A stretch of 64,000 bases of DNA, from positions 6,772,001-6,836,000 of the forward strand of contig CM072807.1 of assembly GCA_037013495.1 (NCBI GenBank), read 5' to 3'. Position numbers and translations under genes: made by a program. The notes under the pieces were generated by a model that did not search any database, was not told where the DNA came from, and saw only the letters and a program-made list of their open reading frames with translations. The DNA is from Hippophae tibetana (lineage: Eukaryota; Streptophyta; Magnoliopsida; Rosales; Elaeagnaceae). Below are positions 47,381 through 61,109 of the stretch, in pieces (the stretch's first letter is position 1; the number at the start of each line of letters is the position of its first letter).

Positions 47381-47728
47381 ACTGCTTAAGTCTGTTATAT
47401 ATATTTTTCTGTCAAACACAAATTAACGAAACAAAATATTATATATGTGAATAATGAATATGTTTTTTTTTTAGGCTTTCGGTTTTAAATTCTAAAAAAA
47501 TTGTATGTAATTCTTTCTTTTAAGATCAAATTTTGCTAACAAAGATTAACAAAATAACTCTCTCATTATATGTATATTTATATGTACGCATGCAAAGAAT
47601 TTATTATATATATATATAAGTTATATACCATAAAAAAAATAAAGAAAAATCATATAAAGTGATTGATTACTTACTGTAAGAAGAAAATGATATTGTTCAG
47701 TTTGTACGTGTAGTTAAGCTTCTTCTGC

Positions 47729-47735
47729 TTATATA
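47729..47735 (-). promoter_or_regulatory. Candidate TATA box of the NLP gene
   Basis: On the minus strand CTATATAAGC (TATATAA at 47735-47729) lies about 350 bp upstream of the NLP start codon and is followed by a CT/GA-rich leader-like sequence (GCAGAAGAAGC). Position and context fit a plant TATA box; the transcription start is not shown. Confidence 0.5.
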
Positions 47736-49384
47736 GGAAGTACTTTTCACGTCTTCAAATACGGATCAGAATATAATCACCAGTAAGCAAACTTAAGTGA
47801 CTGATCTCTCTGATTAATTATCACAAAAAGAAACTAATTAATTATAAGAAAGGTTTAAGTTCTATCTAGCTAGGATAAAATTTCAGACAAGTTGAGAAGA
47901 AGAACACGGTTTTTTTCCTGCAAAAGTTTTATTAGGTTTATAATTCTCTAGGGTTAGATCATTGTTGAAAATCTCATAGTTATATAATATAACAACCCAA
48001 TTATATGTTATCATAGTAAATGAAGAAATTGAAACGAATCTATTATTTTTATTAATTATATAAGTGTATGTACTATGTACCCCACAAGAATTTTTAATGC
48101 TTTTAAATAATTTTAAAATATATAACCACATTAAAACTCTCTTATTAATCAAATGGGTTCACAGTTTCAATATATATATATATATATTGTCAGTGTGTGC
48201 ATGTAGTCAACTACCTTCGAATACTCAAAAATTTGGAGAAATTGTGAGGTATATGTAAAGGTACTGTACGAGACAGAATACAGTATATTGGGAAAATAAT
48301 GAGGCGGTTATTGAATATACTACAAAATAACATTTTTATACCAAATTTATATATTTTTATTATTAGAAAAATTTCACATTAAACATTATCAAATTTGAAA
48401 TAATTTAAGTTAAACTATAGTTTACTTTTTTTTATAAGACAATAGAATACTGAATTTTATTAATAACACTCAAAACTTAAGTGAACATCAATACATAAAA
48501 AACATAATTCCAACAAATCACACATACAAATAAAGTTTTTCAAAGTTATTACAATAAATTTGGTTAATCCTTTAATCATAAAAATAACCTCAAATACTTA
48601 TTATTATAACAAATTCATATCTTGAGGGGTGAGTAAATAATTTGATTAATCTATTTAAATTGACATATATGATCTAATTCATCGGATTGTATCGATAAAT
48701 TTATAATCGAATCGGATTCGGATTGAAATTTTTTATAATCTATTGTATTTGATCCGGATCGAATTATTATTAAATTATAAATAAATACATATTTTATTTT
48801 ATAATATGTTATATTTAAATATTATGCATAAAATAATTATATTATATTATCATATTAGCTTAAAAGATAAATATAAATGTTTATAATAATTTTACACATA
48901 CTTTTTTTTTTAACTATAAATAATAATATTTGTTAACAAAATATCAATTAAAAATATTAAAATCCGTTCGGATTATATTTGAATTGATTAAAAATAGACA
49001 ACTTCATCTCTAAAAAAACCATAAATATATTGATTAAAAGAAGAGAAAAAAGAGAGAATAGTTAAGATAGAGCTAACTTTACGACACCATATCAACAAAT
49101 ATGACATATCATCTATAATTATCTTCTCTATATAAGTGATACTTTGACATTATTTAAATGGTCAATTGAAGGTTTTTGAAAAAAAAAATTATTTTTATTT
49201 TTCAAAAAGAAAATTTTGACATAAATAATTGCTAAAGCATTTTTTCAAATAAAAATTTTTAAAAGTAGAAAATATGAAGAAAAACATACTCGTGATGTCA
49301 TTTTTTTTAAGATTGAACGATAGTATTAGTCTTATAATATTTATAGATTCTACACTTTAGTTTCATAACTTTTTTTCTTAAGAT
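47736..49384. other. NLP upstream region and AT-rich spacer
   Basis: The first several hundred bases are presumably NLP promoter. No further cis element can be singled out. A TA-rich run lies at 48170-48187. A CGGATTCGGATTG-type stretch near 48680-48760 resembles transposon debris but was not assigned. Confidence 0.5.
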
Positions 49385-50160
49385 TTATGTTATGTTTGGT
49401 TGGATGAAATGAAATAAGAATTAATTCATTTCATTTTTGTGTTTGGTTAGGTTAAAAAACTAGGAATGAAATGAAATCGATTTCTAAAAGACAAGGAATC
49501 AGAATTCTTTCTCCCCCTCAAAGAATCATGATTTCATTCACATCTTAATTTTTTTTCTAATTTTACCCCAACTCCAAATATAACTCTAAACCCAAATCCC
49601 AAAACCCAAAACCCTAAATCCTAAATACTAAATCCCAAAATCCAAAACCTTGAATCCTAAAACCCTAAATCTCAAATCCCAAAACCCAAAATCCTAAATT
49701 CCAAAACCCTATTTAGAAAAATAATAATTCTAACCCTAAACTTTAACCCACAAATATAACCCAAAACCCTAAACCATATTTAGAAAAATAATAATTTTAA
49801 TCATAAACCTTAACCCATAAATATAACCCTAAACCCTAATTCCCAACTCCCAAAACCATAAAACCCAAATTTCAAATCCTAAAACCTTAAACCCTATTTA
49901 GAAAAATAATGATTTTAATAATGTATTTTGTTTAACGAAAAAATATTAATTAAATGATATTATTTAAACTTTATTGAATATAAAAGTATTAAAGTAATAT
50001 CCAGTGTTTTCTATTCCATTTTAGTTGTAAACCAAACATTTTAATACTGATTCCTTATTTGATTCCAATAGTCAAACCAAACAAAATTGTTTCCTTTCCA
50101 TTTCATTCCATTCTCATTCTAATTTCGATTTTATTTTGTGAACCAAATACCACCTTAGTC
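49385..50160. repeat. MITE-like repeat with TGTTTGGTT/AACCAAATA ends
   Basis: The left border has TATGTTTGGTTGGATGAAAT. The right border has TTGTGAACCAAATACCACC, roughly its complement. GAATGAAATG/CATTTCATTCC tracts lie next to each border, a design common in plant non-autonomous DNA elements. The centre holds a telomere-like tract. The right half recurs in a diverged form at 51930-52185. No TSD was determined. Confidence 0.5.
49560..49910 (+). repeat. Degenerate telomere-like CCCTAAA tract
   Basis: About 30 variants of CCCTAAA and CCCAAAA follow one another, interrupted three times by a block like CCCTATTTAGAAAAATAATAAT. The tract resembles plant telomere repeat (CCCTAAA)n only loosely and is embedded in a repeat element, so a true interstitial telomere is not the only explanation. 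Confidence 0.75.
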
Positions 50161-50199
50161 TCCTAATTCTATACAATCTATCCCCAAAGTTTTTTCTTT

Positions 50200-50835
50200 A
50201 GATTTAGTTCATTAATTTTTATAGATTTTACACTTTAGTTTCTTAATTTTTTTCTTAAGATTTAATATTCTAACTTTTAAATTTTGACAAAATTAATTTT
50301 ATTTTAAAACAAAATCTATTTAATCTAATTCTATTGTTAATTAAATTAAACTCAATCATTTTTTTAGTTTTTTTTATTTCATTCTTCTACATCAAAAACT
50401 ACACTAAAAAAACATGTATACTATCAAACATGATGTTATGTAAAAACAATGTGTAGAAACTAGACAATATATGTTTGATTCATTTGTTTATTAGTTTGGT
50501 GTTAGTATTTGGAGTTCTTTATTTCAAATACTTAGAATTAAGGATTTTAAGTTTGAGTTTTACTTTTAAAAAGAAAACAAAGGTTGTAATATGTTCATAG
50601 ATAAGTTAAATATGAGTTAAATTTAACAACGAATTAGATTAAATAAATTTTTTAAAGTGAATTGATTTTGTCAAAATTATAAAATTAGGGGATTAAATCT
50701 TAAAAAATAAAAACTCATAATAAAAGTATAGAATCTATAAAACTAAGGGACTAAATCTTTAAAAAAAAGTTAGAGAGATTAAAGTTTGTAATCTATAAAA
50801 ATTAGGGGTTAAATCTTAAAAAATTAAAATATAGA
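50200..50835. repeat. Imperfect inverted repeat (fold-back element)
   Basis: TTTATAGATTTTACACTTTAG at 50218, through AAATTTTGACAAAATTAATT and TTTAATCTAATTCTATTG (to about 50350), is repeated in reverse complement between about 50600 and 50830 (AATTAGATTAAATAAATTTT, GTCAAAATTATAAAATTAGGG, GGGACTAAATCTT). The phrase GGGACTAAATCTT is common in plant Mutator-like MITEs. The right arm holds several partial copies. Confidence 0.5.
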
Positions 50836-51929
50836 ATTTATAAAAATTAAAAAATTAATAATATTATTAAATTTTTTAAAATTATTAGATTAAACTATTA
50901 TAAAACAAAACTACCGACCTCTGGGATTGTCCACTTTAATTTTTATTATTTTAAGTTTCTAAATGAGTTTATATATATATATATATATGTATGAGGTTAT
51001 TTCTGTTCTGACATATGTCACACGGAGACTCATCTTTGTACGTTTTTAATTTGTAGTCTTAACAAATAGTTAATTTCTAATTTAATTCTATTAATTTCTT
51101 ATTATACACAGTAGCTCTTAAAACACGCGCACGCCATATATTGATAAGGATGTATCTATTTTTATTTTATCCAAGGAACCTCTTTGAATCTGCATTTTTC
51201 ATTTTCTTTTATTTTCTAATTATTTTTTACGATTTACTGAATAGAATCAATTTTTTAATTAAACTTTTAATAATACTTTCTCTGAGTATTTTAAAATAAT
51301 TGGCATATAAATTATGAAAAATCCATAAAAATAGTTTGTTAATTGTTTAATTTTAACCTTTGGTTATTATTGAGTCAATCATGCTAACATAATAGTGTAA
51401 GTTTTTTACTTTATTAATGTAAGTTTAATTATTTTCACCTTTATCATCTGTTCATAAGTCAGTGTAAATTTTTGACCCTATTTCTACGGTTGGAAAAGAT
51501 GGGGCTGAAAATTTCTCAAAATATCTACTTTTATTCTCAATTTGAAAAAAAAAAAACTCATTTCTTTGATCTGTGTAGTAACTATTCTTATATTATTATA
51601 AAAATTATTTATTTATTTATTGGCTGTTACCATTATCTAAGTGTATGCAAAAGAGTATTCTATTTATTTTAAATTTAAAGTAAATTATAAATAATATAAT
51701 ACAATATTAATATTATTATGAAATATAAATAAATTCATATATTAACTGTATTTAATAAAATATTTAATGTCAATTTGTTACTATGCATTGTTTTTTTTTT
51801 TTTAGCAAATTTCCAACTTGATGCAACTGGACAAAGGTATGTCTCGTGTCTCACGGCATCACAATTAGCCAGCATTAACATTTTTTCGTTTTTAACAAAT
51901 GAGAGCTAGTTTTATGTATTTTATTTAAC
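50836..51929. other. AT-rich intergenic DNA
   Basis: A (TA)n run lies at 50971-50988. Short frames only; no gene recognised. Confidence 0.55.
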
Positions 51930-52185
51930 CGTTAAAAAAAATAATTTTAATAATATATTTTATTTTTAAATAATAATTATTTAAAAAATAATAATTTTAA
52001 TAATATATTTTATTTGACAAAATAATAATAATTAAATGATATTATTTAAATTTTATTGAATATAAAATTATTAAGATAATATACAGTATTTTTTTATTTC
52101 ATTACAATTGTAAACAAAACACTGTAATATTGATTTTTTTTATTGTCATTCTGATTTCATTTCGCGAACAAAACAACATTTTATA
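51930..52185. repeat. Diverged second copy of the 49.9-50.16 kb repeat
   Basis: ATTAAATGATATTATTTAAA, ATTGAATATAAAA and ATTGTAAACAAAACA follow in the same order as at 49950-50040. The copy ends with TTTCGCGAACAAAACAAC, matching the element's right border. An internal 50-bp block (AATAATTTTAATAATATATT) is itself duplicated near 51945 and 51985. Confidence 0.55.
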
Positions 52186-55100
52186 ATTTAAGATTTTTTT
52201 TAATTTTTTGGTTTTTTAAAAATAATTCATCATATGCTTAGTAAACTATTTCTTATCCATTTTATTTTGTAAAGAGAAAAGTTAGATTCTTTAAAACAGA
52301 ACAACAGTAATATTTAACCTATTTTGTTTGTATTTAGTGTAGTTTAATTCCTTCAATTTTTTTTAAAATATAATTTATTATTTTAATATATTAAGTTAAA
52401 AAATATTATTATTTCAGAATTAGATGATTTGATGGAAGGAAAATTTAAAATAAACATATTTAAAAAATTGAGGCATTTGGATTATTTGTTATGGAAGGAA
52501 TAAGAAAATGACAAAAATAATTTAATTAAAATTAATATTAAAATATAATCTCAATAGTAATATTTATCATCATTTTACACTTTTTGAAAAAATAAAAATA
52601 CTAAATAATGCTATTTATCTAATCTAAAAACCACACATTTACAAAATGATATTATGTATTGAGTATTTCTTTATAAGTCGTTTATGTTTTTGAGACTTTT
52701 AGAAAGCATTTTCGATAACAAAAATAGATTGAAGATGAAACAAGAAAAAATCCATTAAAAATACTTTTAGAATTCAAAAAACATATTTAATTTATATTTT
52801 ATGAAAAATATTTTTAATTGTATTTTTTAAACCTCTTATTTTTAAAATAACTTTTAAACTTAACATCAAACGAATCCTATAATCCCTTAAAGCTTATATG
52901 GTGATGCAATATTTGTCATCTGCTTCCAATTAAAGCTAAGGAGATGCCTCATAAATAATTTGGAACTCTGTCAATAGTACTCCTTAAAACAGACAAAATC
53001 ACTGATTTAATAACTAAAAACACAAAGGCACTCTAAATTTAAAAATCAATTTCGAATTACATAAACAATTGGAAAGATTACATCAATTTCCATTTTCACT
53101 TATATGCTTATGATCAAACATTAAGATTGTTATTATTTTTCAGATTTTATTTGAAATTCAAAAATAATTGTTTCTACTTTTTATTCTTCTTTCTTTCTAT
53201 TTTTATTTTATTTTAAGGAATTAATTTATTTTCTATAAAAGTGATATTATTCTTCTACAAGGAATTATCTATGATATTCATATATAATAATTTATATTAT
53301 ATTCATGTCTATGAAATTTATGTTTTATTTTTGATATATGTCTTAATGTTTATAATCACTTAGATTATAATATAATATCAAGATTTTATTTTGTGTGTTT
53401 AATAAGTTTTTTAGTTTTATTTTTATAATTTTGATTATGTTGTAATCAAATTAAATATTTTTTATTTAAATTATATGTTTACTGAAATTTTATTTTTTAA
53501 AAAATTATTATTTTTGATAATATTACGTGATTAGATATGCAAATTAAAATTAATTTATTTATTTTCAATAATGTTGACTCTTCGTGTGTTTTGTTAATTA
53601 TTGATTTAGAAAATTCATGTTTTTTTTTTGTAAAATAAAAATGTTGTGGCCAGCTGTTGAAAATGATATATTAATTCATGATAACACAAGCCTGGCATAG
53701 ATAGCAATCATAGCATTATGTAATCAAGAGCGAGATACTTATTTGTACTTTATTATGAAATATTACTTATTTCATAATTGAAATTATTAATTAATTACGA
53801 GAAGAGAAATAATATATGCAAATAAATAGTGGATAGCCGTGAGAATAGTTTTTTTTAAAGAAAAAATAATATTTTTATTTTAAAAAATTCAGAGTATTAA
53901 ATTATTGTATAAAATTTTCAAATACTCTAATATTAACGTTTTTTTATAGAAAAATATAACTCTTTAAGGTTATGCTTGATAATAATTTTAAATTTTAAAT
54001 TTTAGTTATTAATTTTAGAATTACATTTTTAATTTTAATATTTTTGGAAAAAAAGTAAAAGTTATTTAATAATCAATTTTTAGTTTTAGTTTTAAAAATA
54101 ATATGAAAATTGGATATTATTTGTTTGGAAATTAATTTTTAATTTTTAATTTTTTAATCTCTAAAATTAATTTGAAAAATTACAAAATATAATACCTCTA
54201 AGTCATATTTTAAATTGATCTGCGTTTAACATAAAATGATGTATCATATTTTTTTTAGTAGTAAAAATGTATGAGATAAACTTAATATATACTATTTTGT
54301 TTATTACAAGTTTTAAGGTTATTATTTTTATTTTTTTAACTTATTTTTTATCAATTTTTATAAAATTTTAGATTTTTAATCATTTCCATTAATAATGAGT
54401 ATGATTGAGTTATTACTTTTTAGTATCAAGAAATAAAAAAATAGAAATTCAATTTTAAAACTAATTTTTTGAATTTTAAAATTTAATCAAATTTTAAAAA
54501 TTTTAAAATACAAAAATTTAAATGATTTATGAACATACCTAATTTTAAAAATGTTAAATTTAAAGTAAAATAATTATCAATAGTGTTTTAACCGGCGTTA
54601 ACATTTACTTAATTATAACCGAAAGCATGCAATAAGTTTTTCTTAGAATGATCGATAGGCACTGATGGAACCATGAGTTAGATGTATTGATATTATTTTG
54701 TAAAAAATATATATAATTATATTAGAAAAAATTTAATCAGTTATGAAAAATAATATTTTTAAAATTTATAATAATAAAAATAATATATTAATAAGTTGGA
54801 AAGTTTTTAATATTGAACGTTTTTAAATAATTGTATTTTAATTTAAATAAAGATAATATTAAAGATAAAATGATATATTATATTTTTTTAATAATAAAAA
54901 TATATAATGTAGATATAATTGGTGTTATTTTTGTAGTTATAAATTTTAAATGTATCATATTAATTTTTGTCATGGTTCCAAGAAAATATGACAATAAAAT
55001 TAAAAATTATATACAAAATAATTCATAAAAACCATAAATTTTACTGTAAAATATATTTATTAAAATCTAAAAATATTGGAAGGATAATAAAATACTACAA

Positions 55101-56761
55101 AAATATTTTATATATGTTTTAAAGAATAAAATTTATTTATTATAAAATAGTGTTATATATTAATTAATCATAAAGAATTCATAGTAAGAATTTTGAATAT
55201 GTCAGAAAAAATAGTAATAAAACGAACAATAAGTGTGATTTAAAAAAACTTAAATAACTAAAAATAAGAACAATTAACAAAATAAAGAAGAAGAAAAATG
55301 ATGAAAAAAAATGTAAAAATGGAGAAATAAGATGAGATACTGTTTAACATTTGTTGTTGAGCAAGATTTTTTATTTATATATTTTTATTAATATTTTTAA
55401 TATTTTTTATTTTTTAAATGATAATTACCTTAATAGCTTGATAATAAATATAATATCCTTTATTATTTTGTTGTGATTTTGTAGTTTAGAATTATCTGTG
55501 AGTTAGCATCTCATTGTATCAAATGAACAAAAGGATTTGAAAAAAACTATATAAATAGTATATATGTTGAAACCATCAAATAATACCTCTTATATTTAAT
55601 AAATATATTTTTCTATTAAATAAAATTTCAACAAATTATTTTACATTAAATTTTGAAATACAATTATTTAAATCAGTTTAATATTAAATTTTGTCTAGTT
55701 CTTCAAACCTCTCGCTATATTATTATGTTATTTTTTATAAGTTTTAATAATATTATTTTATATATTTTTTCAAAAATTATTGAATAGATTGATATATATA
55801 ATTTTTAGTAGGTTTAAAAAATATTTAATTTATATATATATATATATATATAAATATAATATAATTTTTTTATCTAAAATTTAAATTCGGTTTCAGCGCA
55901 CCCAAGCAACTGTATTGTTCAATATCGATCTCTTGCTCTCAGTAAGCTCTATTTAAAAATAAAATAAAACTAAAAACAATTTATGCTAATTTGTTAAGAA
56001 TATATATTGTGTTTAGTGCATAACAAGTGATCGTAATTACTTGTAAAATTAATAGACGATAAATTATCAGTGTGTTAGAAACTCCCTAAGATAAGCTCGA
56101 TTATTCTCTGGCATTCTTCAGCACTAACCTTGAATTATCTTACTATGTAAATAAATAGTAATTAATTCAAAATATTATTATTATAATAATAATTTTATTA
56201 TAATAATAATAATATCAATATATAAATAATAGTAAAAATAAAATACATATTTTATATATTTGTATTGTAATAATAACAAAAAAATAATTATAAAAATATC
56301 ACTAATAAAAAAAAACTTCAATTCTCTAATCTTGAGCCCATCAATTACACAATTTACAATGAAATAATCTAAAGTCTCTTTCCTTTAATTATAATCAAGG
56401 GGTCATTTTCATTTGTGATAACTATAAACTGAATTAATAATACTCTTAAGCCCTATAATGTTTTGAGGGGCTACAATTATTTCATTACACAATTATTATT
56501 TAAAATTCTTTATTAATTTGGTGCGGCTTGTAACTCTAATTTAAAATGAAATAAATAAAAATCTTATCCACGAGACCACTACCATTATCTCATTACACAT
56601 ATTAATTAAGCTAAAAAAACTTATAACAAAGCACCTATGATTGTTATAAAATTAAGATGAATATTGCTATTACACAATTTTATCCTTTTAGCTAGTTTCT
56701 GTAAGTTGCAAATTTCCAATCAAAGTTGAAATCAAAGGTAAATTTTATCCTTTTTTTTAAA

Positions 56762-56807
<46 letters not shown>

Positions 56808-58347
56808 AAACAGTGAAGAATTTTATTAATTATAGTAAAAAAAAAAAGAATCAGTCACCATTTTTTTTTCTTATACATCAAAGTACGTATTAGAATGAAA
56901 AATTAAATTTGTTATTTGACATGAAAAAGAACATATATATTGCATGTTTATTTTTGGAATGGTTCGAAATTGGAATCTTTGTTAGTGATGGCATAATTAG
57001 ATTCCAGAAACATGAAAAGGTAGCTAGAGAATAATGAGGCAAGTGTTTCTTAATTAATTAGTTCTCATTGCTCAAACTTAAGACACATATATATATCTAT
57101 TCATGTAATCTTGCTTCTAGCTAAGGTAGCAATTTTCAAAAACAAGTACACAAGAATTAATACACATGCATGCAACCAAGATATATTAATTCAATTATGA
57201 TTAACAATTATCATTTATCATTTATTTAAAAGTAAAAAAAATTTCAATGTAAATGAATTTGTGAGTATGTAATATGTTATTGAGAAAAAAAAATCTTGAT
57301 TAACAATTTAAAGTTTGGCCGGCAATATTAGTGAAAAGCACGAGCATCAAATTAATGGCCTGGATGGATATATAAAGTTTATAATCTTGTAAGTTGGCCA
57401 ATTAGTACAGAAAATTAGAAATAATGGTAAAAAAAATTCTTGGATTTAATCCCTTCTTGTATCGTTGAGGTTGATATGATCAATCAAAAGAAATGACAAT
57501 GGGTTAAAACTGAATTGGGAAGTATTTTACCTTAAATCAAAATTAAAATATTATATTATGATTAAAATTAAAATTAAAATCATCGGATAACGGCTATCCG
57601 TTCAAAGATAAAAAATTAAATTTTAACTTATTTTTAATTTAAAATAATTTTAAAACATTAAATTTTAATAAAAAAATATTTACCAATTAAAAATAATAAT
57701 ATATTATATATATTTAATTTTTTTATAAATATTAATTTATAATATTTTTATATTCATACCTATACAAAATATAATATTCAATAAAATATAAATTTATAAT
57801 TTTATATATTAAGATGGTTTTACTCACTCTAAACATCAAAATCTAATTCAAAATTTTAAATAAAAATGTAATTCAAATTAAAAATCAATTCAAATATTTA
57901 TCATCTAAAATCAAACATTATTCGATTATTAACCGTGAATATCAGAAACTATATTAAATTTTGACATCCCTAGCCAAAACTAATTGTTTGCAGTTTGGAC
58001 TACTTTGCAAAAAGAATAGCTTTCAAAGCTAGAAAAGCTTGCCATTCATACTAGAAAACTTTATACCGTGATCATTAACTTATTAGAAAAAAAGATACCT
58101 TGGTCCAAACATGATTTATGATTAGAGAAATTAGTCAATTAAAGGAACAGTTGTGAAACCTTAAAGAAAGGATGACATTAATTTGAGGAACTAGGTGTTT
58201 GTCAATTCTCATTTCAATCTTCTAAAAAATTTAATAAAATGATTGATAACCTATATAAGCTAGCTTGGTCCAAGCATTTTGTTTAGGGTGTCTTTAATTT
58301 TCTTACCATAAACTTTTTTTCCCCTCCAAATAATTAGTAATTAACTA
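52186..58347. other. Gene-poor, extremely AT-rich DNA
   Basis: Six kilobases without any recognisable gene. It has many poly-A/T runs and (TA)n microsatellites at 55831-55852 and 56764-56803. A CGGATAACGGCTATCCG palindrome lies near 57584. No transposon domains or RNA genes were identified. Confidence 0.55.
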
Positions 58348-58565
58348 AGTTCACAAAATAATATAAATAATATCTTTAAATTTTAAAATAATATCACAAA
58401 TAGTCTTAAGATTTTAAAAATATCTCAAATCCTCCCAAACTTAATGAAATTTCCAAGTATAAGTTCATAGGATAATATAAATAATATCTTTAAATTTTGA
58501 AGTAATATTACATATACTTTTAAGGTTTCAAAAATATCATAAATCCCCATCAAACTTAATGAAAT
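58348..58565. repeat. Tandem duplication, 114-bp period
   Basis: AATAATATAAATAATATCTT with following text ending CAAACTTAATGAAAT occurs at 58348-58450 and again at 58462-58565, with about one change per ten bases. Age and origin are unclear. Confidence 0.8.
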
Positions 58566-58622
58566 AATAATTCTTTATACATAAAAATGATAAAAAATAA
58601 TAGAAAATTAAGAAATAATAGA

Positions 58623-59351
58623 CATATGACAATATTGGTATATGACTTTGGTTTTTGACCGTGATTGTAAATTTATGACAATAATTATAAAAATTGAGAC
58701 CTAAGTGAAAGTGATCATAGACTCTTACATATTATTTTGTTTTTTAAACCAAGACCATAGATATAACATTTGGTCACGATCTTTAATAAGACCATGACCA
58801 TAAATATTGCATTTGGTCACGGGCTTTCATAAGATCGTGACCATAGACATACCATTTACTCACTGTTTTTTAGAAGACGATAACCAAATGGTATGTTTAT
58901 TGTCTCGATTATACTTAAAATTTTATCATATACATATCAATTAACCTTATTCATCAATATTTATTTTCAATATAAATTACAATAAATTTATCAATTACAA
59001 TATACATATTATATTAAAATTAAGAATGTAATTATATTTGACATTTTACCCATCAAAACATAATAAAACCTTAATAGCTAGCTAATTAAAGTGATCCAAA
59101 ATATGAAATACATGCAAACAAATTTACTAATAACAATATTAATCAAATTATACATAATCTAAATCAATCTAATTACAACAAAGTACATAATAGCACATAA
59201 TGGTCTAACTAGCTAGCTATCGCTATAAAAACCAATTTATAAACTCTACCCATTCATTCTGCATCTCATCAATTTCATCATTGGTGTAAGTTTCTTTATG
59301 ATTAAGCTACAATATTTACATATTTTAAATTATTGTTAGCTAACCACCTAT
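58623..59351 (-). mobile_element. CACTA-like end fragment, copy 1
   Basis: The left border is degraded (CATATGACAATATTGG where copy 2 has CACTACTACAATATATATAG). Then follow repeated GACCATGACC and ACCATTTGGTCACG motifs in both orientations to about 58900, an AT-rich stretch, and near 59300-59240 on the minus strand a coding-like remnant reading TYTNDEIDEMQNEWVEFINW. That remnant resembles the tail of CACTA second-gene proteins. Confidence 0.55.
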
Positions 59352-60060
59352 CACTACTACAATATATATAGATATATGATCTTGGTTTTTAACAGTGATC
59401 GTAGATCGATAACCACAGTTATAAAAATTGAGGCCGAAATGGAAGAGATCACAAACTCTTATATATAGTCTCAATTTTAACCAAGACCATAGAGATACCA
59501 TTTGGAAACTATCTTATAAAAGATCGAGGCCATAAACATACCATTTAATTACGGTCTTTTATAAAACTATGACTATAAACATACCATATGGTCTCTGTCT
59601 TAAAGAAGACCAAGGTCATAAACATATCATTTGGTCATGATTTATAAGACCGTGATCAAATGGTATATCTATGGTCACAATCTTATAAAAGAGTGACCAA
59701 ATGGTGTGTCTTGTCTCGGTTACACTCAAATTGTGATCATATACGTCTCAATTAACCTCATTTTTAATATAAATTACAATAAATTTATCAACTACAATAT
59801 TAAAAGTCATATTACATTAAAATTAAGAGTGTAATTATATTTGAGAGTTTATGTACTAAAACATAATAAAACCTTAATAGCTAACTAATCAAAGTGGTTT
59901 AAAATATAAAATACATGCAAAAAATTTACTAACAATAATATTAATCAAATTATCTATAATATAAATCAATCTAACGAAAAAGTAAATAAGAGCACATAGA
60001 TGGTCTTACTAGCTAGCTATCACTATAAGAATCGATTTGTTGAAATTATAGAGTTTAATG
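59352..60060 (-). mobile_element. CACTA-like end fragment, copy 2
   Basis: It opens CACTACTACAATATATATAG at 59352, the same first eleven bases as the right end of the complete CACTA in this window. A subterminal array of GACCGTGATCAAATGGT/ACCATTTGGTCATG motifs runs to about 59710. The rest aligns with copy 1 to about 60045. No matching right end or TSD was found up to 64000, so it is truncated or extends beyond the window. Confidence 0.6.
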
Positions 60061-60503
60061 AACCATGCATTTATAACTTTCTTTCATTCTGTACCATATT
60101 TGACCATTCAACACATATGAACCCTATATATTAAAGAAAAATAAATAAATATAAGTTATTTGTGAAGACAAATTAAAACTTAATTTTTTCAAAAAACATA
60201 AAGTTAATAAGAAAGTAACTTACTCATTCATAATGTTTTTAATATCGGAGAACACTTCACCCCACATTGAATCCAAATAATTTGTTTGTATTTTTGAATG
60301 ACTCGTATAAAATAAAAATCCAATGGTACCTACATCAATTTATAATAAGATATACATTAGTAAATGAATTTGTTCACATAACATAATTTTTCATAAAAGT
60401 TACAATAATTCACTTACCCTCTATAACATGAAATAATTCACTTATCTTCCTCTTAAGTATTTTATATCCTTTCAAACACTTATCTTGCAATTTGGGTACA
60501 TGT

Positions 60504-60534
<31 letters not shown>

Positions 60535-61109
60535 ATTGCATACAACCAACTTGGATCAATGTATCTAATCATATTATTCAAATAATTCTTTATTAACTTG
60601 TCATAACATTGTTTATGAAAAAAGTTAACAATTTAACGATGAAATAACAATCATAAAAAAAGTAGGTGAGTAATTTAAAACTCATAAAACTAAAATAAAT
60701 TAAAATAAAATAAAGCAATAGTATCCATAATTTGACAATTGAATATCCAATTTTTACCTTGGTACAATGCGACAAGCATGCAACTATAAGAAATATAACA
60801 TGTATAGAAAAATCACTAGTTTTGTTATATGTAAATGAGACTAGTTTTCTTATCGGTACAAATATAGGCTTCTTAGAAACTATTTTTCTGTCAGTTTCTC
60901 CTTTAAGTTTCCCTTTTTGTTGCCTCTAATAATAGGTAAATTTGATTTCTTCTTATTCGAATCATATTTATTCATAATATGAAGGAATTCAATAAATTCA
61001 TAATATATTTTTGAATTAATGAACAATAAAAATAATATATAATAGGTCCTTACTAAGTCGTTTTCTAAAATGACGATATGTGGAGACCAAGCAACAAATA
61101 TATTTTTGA
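60061..61109. other. Possible CACTA interior debris and AT-rich DNA
   Basis: On the minus strand near 60340-60235 a coding-like stretch reads YLDSMWGEVFSDIKNIMNE, unassigned. A (TTC)n microsatellite of ten units lies at 60503-60533. Nothing else was recognised. Confidence 0.4.

Noticed and set aside
49560..49910. True interstitial telomere from a chromosome fusion
   Set aside because: Repeats are highly variant, mixed with CCCAAAA, and sit inside a dispersed repeat unit.
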